From NCBI RefSeq assembly GCF_001422735.1, contig NZ_LMLZ01000001.1, positions 63,298-127,297 of the forward strand: 64,000 bases of DNA, in the 5' to 3' direction. The position numbers and the translations under genes are program-made. Origin of the DNA: Acidovorax sp. Leaf78 (lineage in GTDB: Bacteria > Pseudomonadota > Gammaproteobacteria > Burkholderiales > Burkholderiaceae_C). Under the pieces are notes generated by a model. It worked only from the letters and a program-made list of their open reading frames with translations. It was not told the origin of the DNA and searched no databases. Positions 9,042 to 17,694 of this stretch are shown here, piece by piece; position 1 is the first letter of the stretch, and every line of letters begins with the position of its first letter.

Positions 9042-10793
9042 TCACGGTGGCCGCAGGCGCAGGGGATCGGACGGGTCCACCAGGTCTTCCGGCGCGGCCG
9101 CAAAGGTCAGGCTGTCTCGCGGTGCCGCCGCGATGCGCGAGGGCTCGTCCGCATTGCCGCGGGTGCGCAGCACCACGCCGCCGGGGCGGCGGTCGTTGTC
9201 CTGCCCCAAGGTGGCGCGTGACGGGGCTGTGCCCACGCGCACGCGGAGTGCGTCGATGGCGTCCTGCAGCGGGTCGGGCTCGGCCATGCGGGCGCGGTGG
9301 CGCAGCAGCACCTGTTGGGACATGTCCAGCAGCTTGGAGTTGAGCGTCTGCTCGGCATGCTGCATCAGCTGCGCCACAGCCCCGGCCGGGTCGCCGGCCA
9401 GGCTCTGGGCCATGGCGGTTTCGGCAGTCTTGTTCACTTGCTGCAGGCAATCGCGCACGATCTCGCTGTAGGGAGCGTGCACGTTGCAGGCGTTGGCCAG
9501 CAGCTCCGTCAGGCCGCGCGTGTTGGCGTAGCGCATGCCCAGCGCGCGCACCCAGCCTTCGCTCTCGGACAAGTCGATGGACGTGACCGCCAGCACGGCC
9601 AGCAGGCTGCCCAGGTTGCAGGCGGCCTCAAAGTCGAAGGTGCTGGAGGTGATCTCGGTTGCCATGCTGCGCACGGACTCCACCGCCTGCGAGAACTGCC
9701 GCTGCTGGATGAGCTGCAGTGTGCGCGCCACGCTGGCAAAGCGCTGGATGCGCACGCTCGACGGGTGGCGCTCCAGGATGCGGCCGAAATCGGCCATGCA
9801 GCGCTCGATGCCCTTGCGGTCGTTCTCCGCGAAGTACGCGAAGGTGAGCAGCACCAGCGACTGGAAGTCGAACAGCTTGGAGTCGATGCCCAGGATGGCC
9901 GCCCGCGCCAGCACCTTGGTCGCGGTCTCGCGGTCGCCCATGTAGTACGACATCATCCCCAGCTTCTGCAGCCGCACCACCGAGTCCGGGGTGAGGCCGC
10001 TGGCCGTGCGGTAGGTCTCGATGGCCTGCGAGAAGTTGCCCAGCTCCACCTGCGCCCGGCCCAGTACGTCGTAGGCGTCGGCAAATGAGGCATCGTCACC
10101 GATCAGCTCCTGCAGGGTGGTGACGGCCCGCGCCGCCTGGCCGGACTCGATCTGCGCACGCGCCACGCCCAGCTTGGCCCAGGGCAGGGCGCGCGCGGCG
10201 ATCACGGCCTCGAACAGCGTGCGCGCCTCGTCGTGGCGCGACAGCCGCAGCAGCAGCTCTGAGCCGATGCGCGCCGCGTACAGCCAGTAGGGCTTGCGTG
10301 CCTCGAAGCGCTCCACGCACAGGCGCGCGGCGCTTTCGAAATCCTCCGCCTCGATGGCGTCGAAGATGGGTTTGAGGTGCACTTTGCGCAGGCGCGCCAG
10401 ACTCAGGCGCTCGAAGAGGGCGCTCGGGGTGAAGGGCTTGAGCAAATAGCCGTCGAGCGCCGACTCCGCAGCCTCTGCCACGGCGGCGTAGGATGCCTCG
10501 GCCGTGACCATGAAGAACACCGTGGAAAAGGGCAGCAGCTGGGCGCGCCGCAGGTCGTCCAGCAGGGTCTGGCCCGAGTATCCGGCCTCGCCGAAGTACT
10601 GGTCGCACAGCACGTAGTCGAACACGGTGTGCTCCAGCCGACTGCGCGCGTCCTGCACGCGGCTGCATTGCACGATGCGGTTGACTCCGTACTCGCGCAG
10701 CTGGCCCACCAGGATGCTGCGCGATGTGGCATTGCTGTCGACAATCAGCGCCAGAACCGGAGCAGCGGCGGAGGAATCGTTTTCGGTAGCCAA
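9042..10793 (-). CDS. Response regulator with TPR-like C-terminal region
   Basis: A 583-residue protein. Residues about 12-135 are a receiver domain: VLALIVDSNATSRSILV start, phospho-acceptor Asp in YVLCDQYF, and the conserved Lys in YLLKPFTPS. The remaining 440 residues are alpha-helical with repeats resembling tetratricopeptides (for example SFADAYDVLGRAQVELGNFSQ), suggesting protein-protein output rather than DNA binding. The likely start is a TTG at 10793 (LATENDSS); longer versions would run over the divergent gene. It converges with nudB, 33 bases away, and is divergent from the phosphodiesterase gene. Partner kinase unknown; its closeness to the CheW-domain gene hints at chemotaxis-related signalling. 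Confidence 0.75.
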   Translation of the reverse strand: MATENDSSAAAPVLALIVDSNATSRSILVGQLREYGVNRIVQCSRVQDARSRLEHTVFDYVLCDQYFGEAGYSGQTLLDDLRRAQLLPFSTVFFMVTAEASYAAVAEAAESALDGYLLKPFTPSALFERLSLARLRKVHLKPIFDAIEAEDFESAARLCVERFEARKPYWLYAARIGSELLLRLSRHDEARTLFEAVIAARALPWAKLGVARAQIESGQAARAVTTLQELIGDDASFADAYDVLGRAQVELGNFSQAIETYRTASGLTPDSVVRLQKLGMMSYYMGDRETATKVLARAAILGIDSKLFDFQSLVLLTFAYFAENDRKGIERCMADFGRILERHPSSVRIQRFASVARTLQLIQQRQFSQAVESVRSMATEITSSTFDFEAACNLGSLLAVLAVTSIDLSESEGWVRALGMRYANTRGLTELLANACNVHAPYSEIVRDCLQQVNKTAETAMAQSLAGDPAGAVAQLMQHAEQTLNSKLLDMSQQVLLRHRARMAEPDPLQDAIDALRVRVGTAPSRATLGQDNDRRPGGVVLRTRGNADEPSRIAAAPRDSLTFAAAPEDLVDPSDPLRLRPP

Positions 10794-10908
10794 GGTGTGT
10801 ACCGAACCGCCGTGGCGGGAAGTTGTATGCAACCAAGTGTAAGGCGCGTCCGGTGGCCACGGTGTCGGACAAACCCGCAGCGTATGCGGCATGCGACACA
10901 ATCGGGCC

Positions 10909-11646
10909 ATGGAACACGACGACATTCTGCGGGTGGCCACCTACAACATTCACAAAGGCGTTCAGGGCATGGGCCCGGCGCGCCGGCTGGAGATCCATAA
11001 CCTGGGCCTGGCGGTGGAACAGCTCGATGCCGACATCGTGTGTCTGCAGGAGGTGCGCAAGCTCCACCGGCGGGAGGCGACGTACTTCCAGCGCTGGCCC
11101 GAGCTGCCCCAGGCCGAGTACCTGGCGCCCGAAGGTTATGAGGCGGTGTACCGCACCAACGCCATCACCAAGCACGGCGAACACGGCAACGCGCTGCTGT
11201 CCCGCTGGCCGGTGATCGGGCACCAGCACGAGGACATCTCCGACCACCGCTTCGAGCAGCGCGGCCTGCTGCATGTGGAGGTGGACGCGCACGGGCGCCG
11301 CATCCATGTGATCGTCGTGCACCTGGGGCTCATTCCCGGCAGCCGCGTCCGCCAGATCGAGCGCCTGCAGCGCTTCATCGAGCGCGAAGTGCCGCCCGAC
11401 GCACCCGTGGTGGTGGCCGGGGACTTCAACGACTGGGGCCTGCAGATCAAGCGCATGCTGGCGGGGTTTGCGCTGTACGAGTTCGACGCGCCGCGCGCCT
11501 TCACCTACCCCGCACGGCTGCCGCTGGCCCAGCTGGACCACGTGTATGTGCGCGGCCTCACCCCGCTGTCGCTGCACGTGCCGCGGGGCCGCATCTGGTG
11601 GCGCATGTCCGACCACCTTCCGCTCATCGCTGAATTCAGGCTGTGA
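10909..11646 (+). CDS. Endonuclease/exonuclease/phosphatase family protein (YbhP-like)
   Basis: A 245-residue metal-dependent phosphodiesterase of the EEP fold. Recognisable motifs are RVATYNIHKG (Asn of the first motif), DIVCLQEVRK (metal-binding Glu), HLGLIPGSR, VVAGDFNDW (Asp-x-Asn) and MSDHLPLIAEF (catalytic Asp-His). No signal peptide or membrane helix is seen. It precedes a cardiolipin synthase gene, the same order as ybhP-clsB in Escherichia coli, which suggests work on a phospholipid or nucleic-acid phosphodiester, but the substrate is unknown. ATG 10909 is preferred over ATG 10891; neither has a clear ribosome site. Confidence 0.85.
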   Translation: MEHDDILRVATYNIHKGVQGMGPARRLEIHNLGLAVEQLDADIVCLQEVRKLHRREATYFQRWPELPQAEYLAPEGYEAVYRTNAITKHGEHGNALLSRWPVIGHQHEDISDHRFEQRGLLHVEVDAHGRRIHVIVVHLGLIPGSRVRQIERLQRFIEREVPPDAPVVVAGDFNDWGLQIKRMLAGFALYEFDAPRAFTYPARLPLAQLDHVYVRGLTPLSLHVPRGRIWWRMSDHLPLIAEFRL

Positions 11647-11648
11647 AA

Positions 11649-11750
11649 GCCCCACTGAGTCGCTTCGCGCCTTCCCCCGCAGGGGGACGCCACCCGTGGC
11701 CTGGCGAAGCCAGCTCCACGGTGGCACTGGCGTGGGTCGCGCCACGTTCC
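11649..11750 (+). repeat. Hairpin repeat family A, copy 1 (short subtype)
   Basis: Starts three bases after the phosphodiesterase stop codon, in the sense of that gene. Conserved opening CTGAGTCGCTTCGCGCC, then hairpin CCCCC-GCA-GGGGG, then a larger stem GCCACC...GGTGGC enclosing CTGGC-GAA-GCCAG. No T tract follows, so it is not a classical terminator. Confidence 0.8.
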
Positions 11751-11788
11751 ACGATGGCTGGCGATCCGTTGCACGGTAGAGGGGTGCG

Positions 11789-13030
11789 ATGAGAAAGAAG
11801 CTGATGTTTCCGGACAAAAGAACTGAGTTTTCTGACGACCACCGGGTGCGCCTGCTGCAGGGGGCAGAGGAGCTTTTCCCCGCGCTGGTCCAGGCCATGG
11901 ATGCTGCGCTGTCGGACATCCAGTTCGAGACCTACATCTTCGACTTCACCAGTGCCGGGGCCGATGTGGCCCAGGCGCTGATGCGGGCTGCAGCGCGCGG
12001 CGTGCGCACCCAGCTGGTGGTGGACGGCGTGGGCACCGGCGCCCTGCCGCCCGAGTGGGCCGAGCGCTTCACGGACGCTGGCGTGCAGTACCGCGTGTAC
12101 TCGCCGCTGGGGCCCCTGGGCCTGCTGCTGCCGCACCGCTGGCGCCGCCTGCACCGCAAGCTGTGCGTGGTGGACGGCTGCATGCTGTTTTGCGGCGGCA
12201 TCAACGTGCTGGATGATTTTCACGACCCCAACTATGGCCGGCTCGATGCACCGCGCTTCGATTTTGCCGTGCAGGCCTCCGGCAGCCTGGTGACCAGCGC
12301 CAGCGAGACCATGGACCAGCTGTGGTGGCGCATGCAGGCCGTGCGCGACGCGCGCGAGCGCCGCCTGCCCGAGGCGCTGCAGGCCCTGCGCGTCGCCAGT
12401 GCCGCCAAGCATGCGGCCGAGGCGGCGGACGACGCCACGCCCCCCATGCGCGCCGCGCTGGTGCTGCGCGACAACGTGCGCAACCGCAGCCGCATCGAAA
12501 AGGCCTACCGCCGCGCCATCGGATCGGCGCGGCACGAGGTCATCATCGCCAACGCCTACTTCATGCCCGGCGGCAAGCTGCGCCGCGCGCTGGTGATGGC
12601 GGCGCGCCGCGGCGTGCGTGTGCGGCTGCTGCTGCAGGGGCGCTATGAGTACTTCATGCAGTACCACGCGGCGCGGCCGGTGTACGGCGCGCTGCTGGAT
12701 GCGGGCGTGGAGATCCATGAATACGCGCCGAGCTTTCTGCACGCCAAGGTGGCGGTGGTCGATGCCATGGGCGAGCGGCCCTGGGCCACGGTGGGATCGT
12801 CCAACCTGGACCCCCTGAGCCTGCTGCTGGCGCGCGAGGCCAACGTTGTGGTGGAAGACGCCGCCTTTGCCGCCGACCTGCGCCAGCGCCTGGTGGACGC
12901 CATGCAGCACGCCGGCCGTCGCATGGACCCCGCGCGCTACGCGGGCCGCCCGCTGCGCCAGCGGGTGTTGGACCGCATCGCGTTCGGCCTGATGCGCCTG
13001 GCGCTGTGGATCACCGGAAAAAGTTATTGA
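11789..13030 (+). CDS. clsB: Cardiolipin synthase B-type phospholipase D protein
   Basis: A 413-residue phospholipase D superfamily enzyme predicted to make cardiolipin from phosphatidylglycerol and another phospholipid at the inner membrane. Both HxKxxxxD catalytic motifs are present: HRKLCVVD (about residue 122) and HAKVAVVD (about residue 318). There are no N-terminal transmembrane helices, which matches ClsB rather than ClsA. An AGAGGGG ribosome site precedes ATG 11789. It follows the EEP-family gene as in the enterobacterial ybhP-clsB pair; the third gene of that operon (ybhN) is absent here. A family A repeat begins three bases after its stop. Confidence 0.9.
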   Translation: MRKKLMFPDKRTEFSDDHRVRLLQGAEELFPALVQAMDAALSDIQFETYIFDFTSAGADVAQALMRAAARGVRTQLVVDGVGTGALPPEWAERFTDAGVQYRVYSPLGPLGLLLPHRWRRLHRKLCVVDGCMLFCGGINVLDDFHDPNYGRLDAPRFDFAVQASGSLVTSASETMDQLWWRMQAVRDARERRLPEALQALRVASAAKHAAEAADDATPPMRAALVLRDNVRNRSRIEKAYRRAIGSARHEVIIANAYFMPGGKLRRALVMAARRGVRVRLLLQGRYEYFMQYHAARPVYGALLDAGVEIHEYAPSFLHAKVAVVDAMGERPWATVGSSNLDPLSLLLAREANVVVEDAAFAADLRQRLVDAMQHAGRRMDPARYAGRPLRQRVLDRIAFGLMRLALWITGKSY

Positions 13031-13032
13031 AG

Positions 13033-13136
13033 CCTGTTGAGCCCCCTGAGCGGCTGCGCCGCTTCCCCCTCAGGGGTACGCCACCGGTGGCCCGGCGAAG
13101 CCGGTTCCACGGTGGCACTGGTGTGGGGGCGCGCCG
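13033..13136 (+). repeat. Hairpin repeat family A, copy 2 (short subtype)
   Basis: Begins just past the clsB stop and in its sense. Stems: GCGGC-TGC-GCCGC, CCCCT-C-AGGGG, and GCCACC...GGTGGC enclosing CCGGC-GAA-GCCGG. Compared with copy 1 the inner stem CTGGC/GCCAG has become CCGGC/GCCGG, a paired change that keeps the helix. Confidence 0.8.
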
Positions 13137-13197
13137 GTTGCAGAGTTCGCGGGGAAGGCAATGTCCAGGAAGGGGTTCGGTACCTGTCTGTATGGAA

Positions 13198-13252
13198 TGC
13201 TATGAATTTAATAGCTGCTAGCGCTTGCCTATCAAGCGGTAGAGGCCAAAAC
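13198..13252 (+). repeat. Repeat family B, copy 1
   Basis: Contains TAATAGCTGCTAGCGCTT, a short spacer, and CAAGCGGTAGAGGCCAAAAC. The AGCGCTT and AAGCGGT segments can pair into a hairpin. It is AT-rich at its left end and lies 45 bases before the folE start, in the sense of folE. Confidence 0.75.
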
Positions 13253-13296
13253 CCCTTGAAATCTGAGGTGTGTCATTCGCTGTTACGATTCTGGCC

Positions 13297-14022
13297 ATGT
13301 CCAGCCCCACTGCCGCCGATATGACGCCCACTCCGCCGGATGAAGGCACGCCTGTCTCCATCAAGATCCGGGAGCGCCTCGCAGCGGCCCGCAAGCGCTT
13401 TCATGCCAACGACAACATCTCCGAGTTCATCGAGCCCGGCGAGCTGGAGAAGCTGCTCGACGAGGTCGAGGTCAAGATGCAGGGCGTGCTCGACAGCCTG
13501 GTGATCAACACCGACGGCGACCACAACACCAACAACACCGCGCGGCGCGTGGCCAAGATGTACCTGAACGAGGTGTTTAAAGGCCGCTACGTCGCCCAGC
13601 CGCCCATCACCGAGTTTCCCAACGCCGAGCACCTGAACGAGCTGATGATCGTCGGCCCCATCACCGTGCGCAGCGCCTGCAGCCACCACTTCTGCCCGGT
13701 CATCGGCAAGATCTGGATCGGTGTGATGCCCAACGAGCACACCAACGTGATCGGCCTGTCCAAATACGCGCGCCTGGTGGACTGGGTCATGGGCCGCCCA
13801 CAGATCCAGGAAGAAGCCGTGGTGCAGCTGGCCGACCTGATCATGGAAAAGACCCAGCCCGACGGCCTGGCCATCGTGATGGAGGCCAGCCACTTCTGCA
13901 TGTCCTGGCGCGGTGTGCGCGAGATGGACAGCAAGATGATCAACTCGGTGATGCGTGGCGTGTTCCTCAAGGACCCCGCGCTGCGCCGCGAATTTTTGTC
14001 CCTCATCCCCGGAAAGAACTGA
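13297..14022 (+). CDS. folE: GTP cyclohydrolase I
   Basis: A 241-residue enzyme converting GTP to dihydroneopterin triphosphate, the entry to folate and pterin synthesis. The zinc and catalytic residues are visible in SACSHHFCPVIGKIWIGV (Cys and two His) and the second zinc cysteine in SHFCMSWRGV. The T-fold core covers about residues 60-235 with the usual length; the first 25 residues are Pro/Thr-rich and variable. ATG 13297 is chosen over an upstream GTG at 13270 that would overlap the family B repeat region. The BLUF photoreceptor gene starts three bases after the stop, so the two are almost certainly co-translated. Confidence 0.96.
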   Translation: MSSPTAADMTPTPPDEGTPVSIKIRERLAAARKRFHANDNISEFIEPGELEKLLDEVEVKMQGVLDSLVINTDGDHNTNNTARRVAKMYLNEVFKGRYVAQPPITEFPNAEHLNELMIVGPITVRSACSHHFCPVIGKIWIGVMPNEHTNVIGLSKYARLVDWVMGRPQIQEEAVVQLADLIMEKTQPDGLAIVMEASHFCMSWRGVREMDSKMINSVMRGVFLKDPALRREFLSLIPGKN

Positions 14023-14025
14023 CCC

Positions 14026-14448
14026 ATGCTCGTACGCCTGCTTTACGCCAGCCGCGCTGTGGACACCTCTCCCGCAGCCATCGAAGCCATCCTCACGCAA
14101 TCGCGCCAGCACAACCCGGGCTGCGGCATCACCGGCGTGCTGTGCTACGGCGGTGGCGTGTTCCTGCAGGCCATCGAAGGCGGGCGCTCCGCGGTGAGCG
14201 ACCTGTACGGCCACATCCAGAAGGATGCGCGCCACAAGAACGTGGAGCTGCTGCACTACGAAGAGATTGCGGAGCGCCGCTTCGGCGGCTGGACCATGGG
14301 GCAGGTGAACCTGTCCAAGATCAACCATTCGATCCTGCTCAAGTACTCCGAAAAGCCCGAACTCGACCCGTATGCGGTGTCGGGCAAGGTGTCGTTCGCG
14401 CTGCTCGAAGAACTGATGGCCACCGCGTCCATCATCGGTAGAGCTTAG
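14026..14448 (+). CDS. BLUF-domain blue-light sensor
   Basis: A 140-residue flavin-binding photoreceptor of the short BLUF type: the domain occupies residues 1-95 and a 45-residue helical tail follows, with no attached output domain. All key residues align with AppA: Tyr7, Asn30, Gln48 (in GGGVFLQAIEG), and the Trp89/Met91 pair in RRFGGWTMGQ. Light should rewire the Tyr-Gln-flavin hydrogen-bond network; the signalling partner must be another protein. The gene begins three bases after folE, so expression is tied to the pterin pathway enzyme. A family A repeat and then a terminator follow. Confidence 0.93.
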   Translation: MLVRLLYASRAVDTSPAAIEAILTQSRQHNPGCGITGVLCYGGGVFLQAIEGGRSAVSDLYGHIQKDARHKNVELLHYEEIAERRFGGWTMGQVNLSKINHSILLKYSEKPELDPYAVSGKVSFALLEELMATASIIGRA

Positions 14449-14449
14449 G

Positions 14450-14570
14450 AACACCCCCCTGAGTCGCTGCGCGCCTTCCCCCCGCTCTCGCATTGCTGCG
14501 CAATGCGGGCAGGGGACGCCACCAGTGCGGCGGGGCGGCCCTTGCACGGTGGCTGCTGGCTGGGACAGCG
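14450..14570 (+). repeat. Hairpin repeat family A, copy 3 (long subtype)
   Basis: Starts right after the BLUF stop codon, in its sense, with CACCCCCCTGAGTCGCTGC. It carries an extra inner hairpin CGCATTGC-TGC-GCAATGCG (8-bp perfect stem) and then the long-subtype 3' half GTGCGGCGGGGCGGCCCTTG with a GCACGG arm. Confidence 0.8.
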
Positions 14571-14634
14571 CCAGTTGCATGCGCCGTGCGGGTGGCATGG
14601 CACGTCTCCTCACTGACTGTTCGCGCGCCACACG

Positions 14635-14665
14635 GCCGCAGTTCCAGACGGCGCTGCGGCTTTTT
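14635..14665 (+). terminator. Rho-independent terminator after folE-BLUF
   Basis: Stem GCCGCAG (14635-14641) with CTGCGGC (14654-14660), 12-base loop, followed by five T. It lies about 190 bases past the BLUF gene and just before the next gene, so it likely ends the folE-BLUF transcript after the family A repeat. Confidence 0.65.
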
Positions 14666-14694
14666 GCATTCATGTCCCTCGCTCCCTCTGAACC

Positions 14695-15576
14695 GTGACC
14701 CTCACCGCCTTCGCCCTTATCATCGTCGCCGGCCTTATCCACGCGTGCTGGAACATCGCCGCCAAGAAGGCGGGGGGCGATGCGCGCTTTGCGTTCTTCA
14801 CCTCGGCGATCATGATGGTCTTCTGGGCGCCGCTGGGCTGGTGGCTGGGGCGCGATGTGGTGCCGCTGTGGGGTGCGGTGGAGTGGGGCTTCGTGGTGGC
14901 CAGCGGGCTGCTGCACGTGGCGTACTACGTGATCCTGCTGCGGGGCTACCGCAAGGCCGACCTCACCGTGGTGTACCCGCTGGCGCGGGGCTCAGGGCCG
15001 CTGCTGTCGTCGCTGGTGGCCATCACGGTGCTGGGCGAGCGCATCTCTGCGCTGGGTGCCGTGGGCATCGCGGGCGTGGTGGGCGGCGTGTTCCTCATCG
15101 CGGGCGGCCCGGGCCTGCTGCGCGCGGCGCACGACCCCGCGGCGCGCGAACGCGTGCACAAGGGCATTGCCTACGGGCTGCTCACCGGGGCCTTCATCGC
15201 CAGCTACACGGTGGTGGACGGCTATGCGGTCAAGATACTGCTGATGTCCCCCATCCTCGTCGACTACATGGGCAACTTCGTGCGCGTGGGCTTGCTCGCG
15301 CCGGTGGTGCTGCGCGATGTGCGCACCGCCCGCACGCTGTGGCTTGCGCAGTGGCGCTTTGCGCTGCTGGTGGCGGTGGTGAGCCCCGTGGCCTATGTGC
15401 TGGTGCTGTACGCCATGCGCGAGGCGCCCATGTCCCACGTGGCGCCGGCGCGCGAGGTGTCCATGCTGTTCGCCGCCCTCATCGGCGGGCATCTGCTGGG
15501 TGAGGGCGACCGGGCGGCGCGCATTTGCGGCGCGCTGTGCATTGCAGCCGGGGTGACGGCCCTGGCGCTGGGGTAG
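14695..15576 (+). CDS. EamA/DMT-family transporter
   Basis: A 293-residue inner-membrane protein with about ten hydrophobic helices arranged as two EamA repeats (first from residue 1 to about 135, second from about 155 to the end). Family features include the early AGLIHACWNIAAKKAGGD motif and VVYPLARGSGPLLSS, where the conserved Pro-Leu-Ala-Arg of this family is seen. Such proteins export or import small metabolites; the substrate is not readable. The GTG at 14695 gives the first helix at the very N-terminus; no strong ribosome site is seen. The DUF429 gene starts four bases after its stop, suggesting an operon. Confidence 0.85.
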   Translation: MTLTAFALIIVAGLIHACWNIAAKKAGGDARFAFFTSAIMMVFWAPLGWWLGRDVVPLWGAVEWGFVVASGLLHVAYYVILLRGYRKADLTVVYPLARGSGPLLSSLVAITVLGERISALGAVGIAGVVGGVFLIAGGPGLLRAAHDPAARERVHKGIAYGLLTGAFIASYTVVDGYAVKILLMSPILVDYMGNFVRVGLLAPVVLRDVRTARTLWLAQWRFALLVAVVSPVAYVLVLYAMREAPMSHVAPAREVSMLFAALIGGHLLGEGDRAARICGALCIAAGVTALALG

Positions 15577-15580
15577 ACCC

Positions 15581-16480
15581 ATGGCGCCAGACGTCACCGC
15601 TCCGATGCTGCTGGGCTGCGATTTTTCCAGCAGCCCCAGCCGCCGCAAGCCCATCGTGCTGGCCCTCGGGCAGCGCCAGGGAGCGCGGGTGCAGCTGCAA
15701 GCGCTGGAGCGCTTCGACACACTGTCGGCGTTCGGCCAATGGCTTGCGCAGCCGGGCACCGGGTCTCAGAACGGCTCTCAGGACGCATCGCCGGGCGGCT
15801 GGGTCGGCGGCTTCGACCTGCCTTTCGGCCTGCCGCGCGAGCTGGTGGAGACCTTGGGCTGGCCCACCGACTGGCTCGCCTGCATGCAGCACTACCGCAG
15901 CCTGGGCCGCGAGCAGATCCGCACGCGGTTCGCGGCGTTCTGCGACGCGCGCCCCGTGGGCGGCAAGTTTGCACACCGCGCCACCGATGGGCCCGCAGGC
16001 TCCAGCCCGTCGATGAAATGGGTTAACCCGCCTGTGGCCTACATGCTGCACGCAGGGGTGCCGCTCCTGATCGATGCCGGTGTGCACCTGCCGGGCCTGC
16101 ACGCGGGCGACCCGTCGCGCGTGGCGCTGGAGGCCTACCCCGGCCTGCTCGCGCGCGAGGTGCTGCAGCGGCGCAGCTACAAAAGCGACGACCGCACCAA
16201 GCAAACGCCCGACCGGCTCATCGCCCGCAAGGACCTGGTGAACGCGCTGGAGATCGGCCAGACCCGGCTGGGCCTGCGCCTGAAGCTCAGCCACGCGCAG
16301 CGCGATGCCCTGGTGGATGATGCCAGCGGCGACAGCCTGGACGCCGTGCTGTGCCTGGTGCAGGCCGCGTGGGCCCAGCAGCGCCATGCCGAGGGCGATG
16401 CGCTCTACGGCCTGCCTGCGGGGCTGGATGCGCTGGAGGGTTGGATCGTGACGGCGCCTGCCGTGCCCGCGGCAGGCTGA
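15581..16480 (+). CDS. DUF429 protein
   Basis: A 299-residue cytoplasmic protein of the DUF429 family, whose predicted RNase H-like fold suggests a nuclease or nucleotide-related activity that has not been shown. Supportive segments are LGCDFSSSPSRRKPIVLA near the N-terminus (the conserved first-strand Asp), WVGGFDLPFGLPRELVE, and SLDAVLCLVQAAWA near residue 255 (Asp in the expected late position). It is four bases downstream of the EamA transporter. The function is unknown and the gene is convergent with the degenerate kinase gene at 16526. Confidence 0.75.
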   Translation: MAPDVTAPMLLGCDFSSSPSRRKPIVLALGQRQGARVQLQALERFDTLSAFGQWLAQPGTGSQNGSQDASPGGWVGGFDLPFGLPRELVETLGWPTDWLACMQHYRSLGREQIRTRFAAFCDARPVGGKFAHRATDGPAGSSPSMKWVNPPVAYMLHAGVPLLIDAGVHLPGLHAGDPSRVALEAYPGLLAREVLQRRSYKSDDRTKQTPDRLIARKDLVNALEIGQTRLGLRLKLSHAQRDALVDDASGDSLDAVLCLVQAAWAQQRHAEGDALYGLPAGLDALEGWIVTAPAVPAAG

Positions 16481-16525
16481 GTCGCGGCGCCACATCGGCA
16501 GGGCCGAGGGGCGGGGCCGTGCGCC

Positions 16526-17236
16526 TCAGCCGCCCGGCAGCGTGACGGTCACTTCAGACCCGCTGGCCTGCACCTGCACGCCCAGGGGTTGCGCCAGTTG
16601 CAGCAGCGCGGCCAGGTCCAGGGCCGGGGGCTGTGCCAGGCCGGCCGAACGCGCCGCGGTATCCGCGTCCATCAGCCGCGTGGCGGTGGATGCGCCCCGG
16701 GCCTGCACACGCACGCTGAAGGGGCCGGCAGGCGCCACGGTGATCTGGGCGGGCACCGGGCTCGATTGTTCCGCCAGGTGGTAGATGGCGCCCAGCACCA
16801 CGTACAGCAGGGTGTGGGGCACCTGGGTGTCGTCGTCCCAGCCCGGCAGGTCCGCAGGCAGCGGCTCCATCTCGGTACCGCTGACCATCAGCGCGGGGCG
16901 GGCCAGCTCGATGGCTTCGTCCACCAGGGCGCGCACCTTGTGGCGGTCGTTGATCTGCAGGTCCCACAGCCGCAGGCGGCGGATGTGGTGGGCGATCTCG
17001 CCCAGTTGTTCCTCGATCTGCTCCACGCGCTCCACCGCCTGCTCGGGCGTCATGTCGCCCTTGGCCAGGCGGCGCTTGAGCAGCATGGTGCCCATGCGCA
17101 TCACCGACAGCGGGCCGGCCACGTCGTGGCGCAGCACCGGGATGGCGCGCATCAGGATGGCGTGCTGCAGGCCGGCATCGGTCAGCGCGTCGGAAGACGG
17201 GCCCGGTGCGGAAGGGGGGCGTTTTTTGGTGGCCAA
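16526..17236 (-). CDS. Degenerate histidine-kinase-like protein, possible phosphotransferase
   Basis: A 236-residue soluble protein. Residues about 25-100 look like a kinase dimerisation helix pair with an H-box: LRHDVAGPLSVMRMG, candidate phospho-His at 37. The rest resembles a shrunken ATPase domain ending QASGSEVTVTLPGG, but I see no N-box Asn or G-box glycines, so it probably does not bind ATP. This build is like ChpT and Spo0B, which pass phosphate between a kinase and a regulator. It is the last gene of the phytochrome cluster, 42 bases after a stand-alone receiver gene. The start is a TTG at 17236. The phosphotransferase role is inference. Confidence 0.55.
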   Translation of the reverse strand: MATKKRPPSAPGPSSDALTDAGLQHAILMRAIPVLRHDVAGPLSVMRMGTMLLKRRLAKGDMTPEQAVERVEQIEEQLGEIAHHIRRLRLWDLQINDRHKVRALVDEAIELARPALMVSGTEMEPLPADLPGWDDDTQVPHTLLYVVLGAIYHLAEQSSPVPAQITVAPAGPFSVRVQARGASTATRLMDADTAARSAGLAQPPALDLAALLQLAQPLGVQVQASGSEVTVTLPGG

Positions 17237-17278
17237 AGCGGGTGGGGGTATGGGGGGTGTCGGAACTGTCAGTGAGGA

Positions 17279-17671
17279 TCAGGCGGCGGGCGGCTGCAGC
17301 GCTGCGGCGCACTGGGCGAGCACGTTGTCGAAGGCGTCGAAATCGAGCGGCTTGCCCAGGATGAAGTCGAACTGCCCTGTCTCCGTACCCACGCTGACGC
17401 CCGATGCCATGCCGGTGATGGCGATCGCAAAACACCGGCCTGCACCGTGGTCAGCCACCGTGGCCCGTAGCAACGGGAGCAGTTCGGAGCCCTGCATGTC
17501 CGGGAGGTTCTGGTCCACCAGGAAAATCTGCGCCGGCTTCTCGCGCGCCAGGGCCAGTGCCTGTGCGGCCGTGGCTGCAGTGCGGATCGCATGGCCTTCC
17601 ATCGTGAGCAGCTCTTGCAGCAGCTCCGTGGCATCGAGGTTGTCGTCAACGAGGAGGATATCGAGCGGCAT
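17279..17671 (-). CDS. Single-domain response regulator
   Basis: A 130-residue CheY-like receiver with no output domain. Acidic pair Asp9-Asp10 in ILLVDDN, phospho-acceptor Asp53 in IFLVDQNLPDMQG, a switch Thr in AIAITGMAS, and Lys in FILGKPLD are all present. ATG 17671 lies 23 bases after the phytochrome stop, so it is the natural phospho-acceptor for the BphP kinase. A much longer reading frame through this region exists but starts within the phytochrome in another frame. Output must pass through another protein, perhaps the degenerate kinase-like gene next downstream. Confidence 0.88.
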   Translation of the reverse strand: MPLDILLVDDNLDATELLQELLTMEGHAIRTAATAAQALALAREKPAQIFLVDQNLPDMQGSELLPLLRATVADHGAGRCFAIAITGMASGVSVGTETGQFDFILGKPLDFDAFDNVLAQCAAALQPPAA

Positions 17672-17694
17672 GGCTGTCTGGAGCGGGTGGAATA

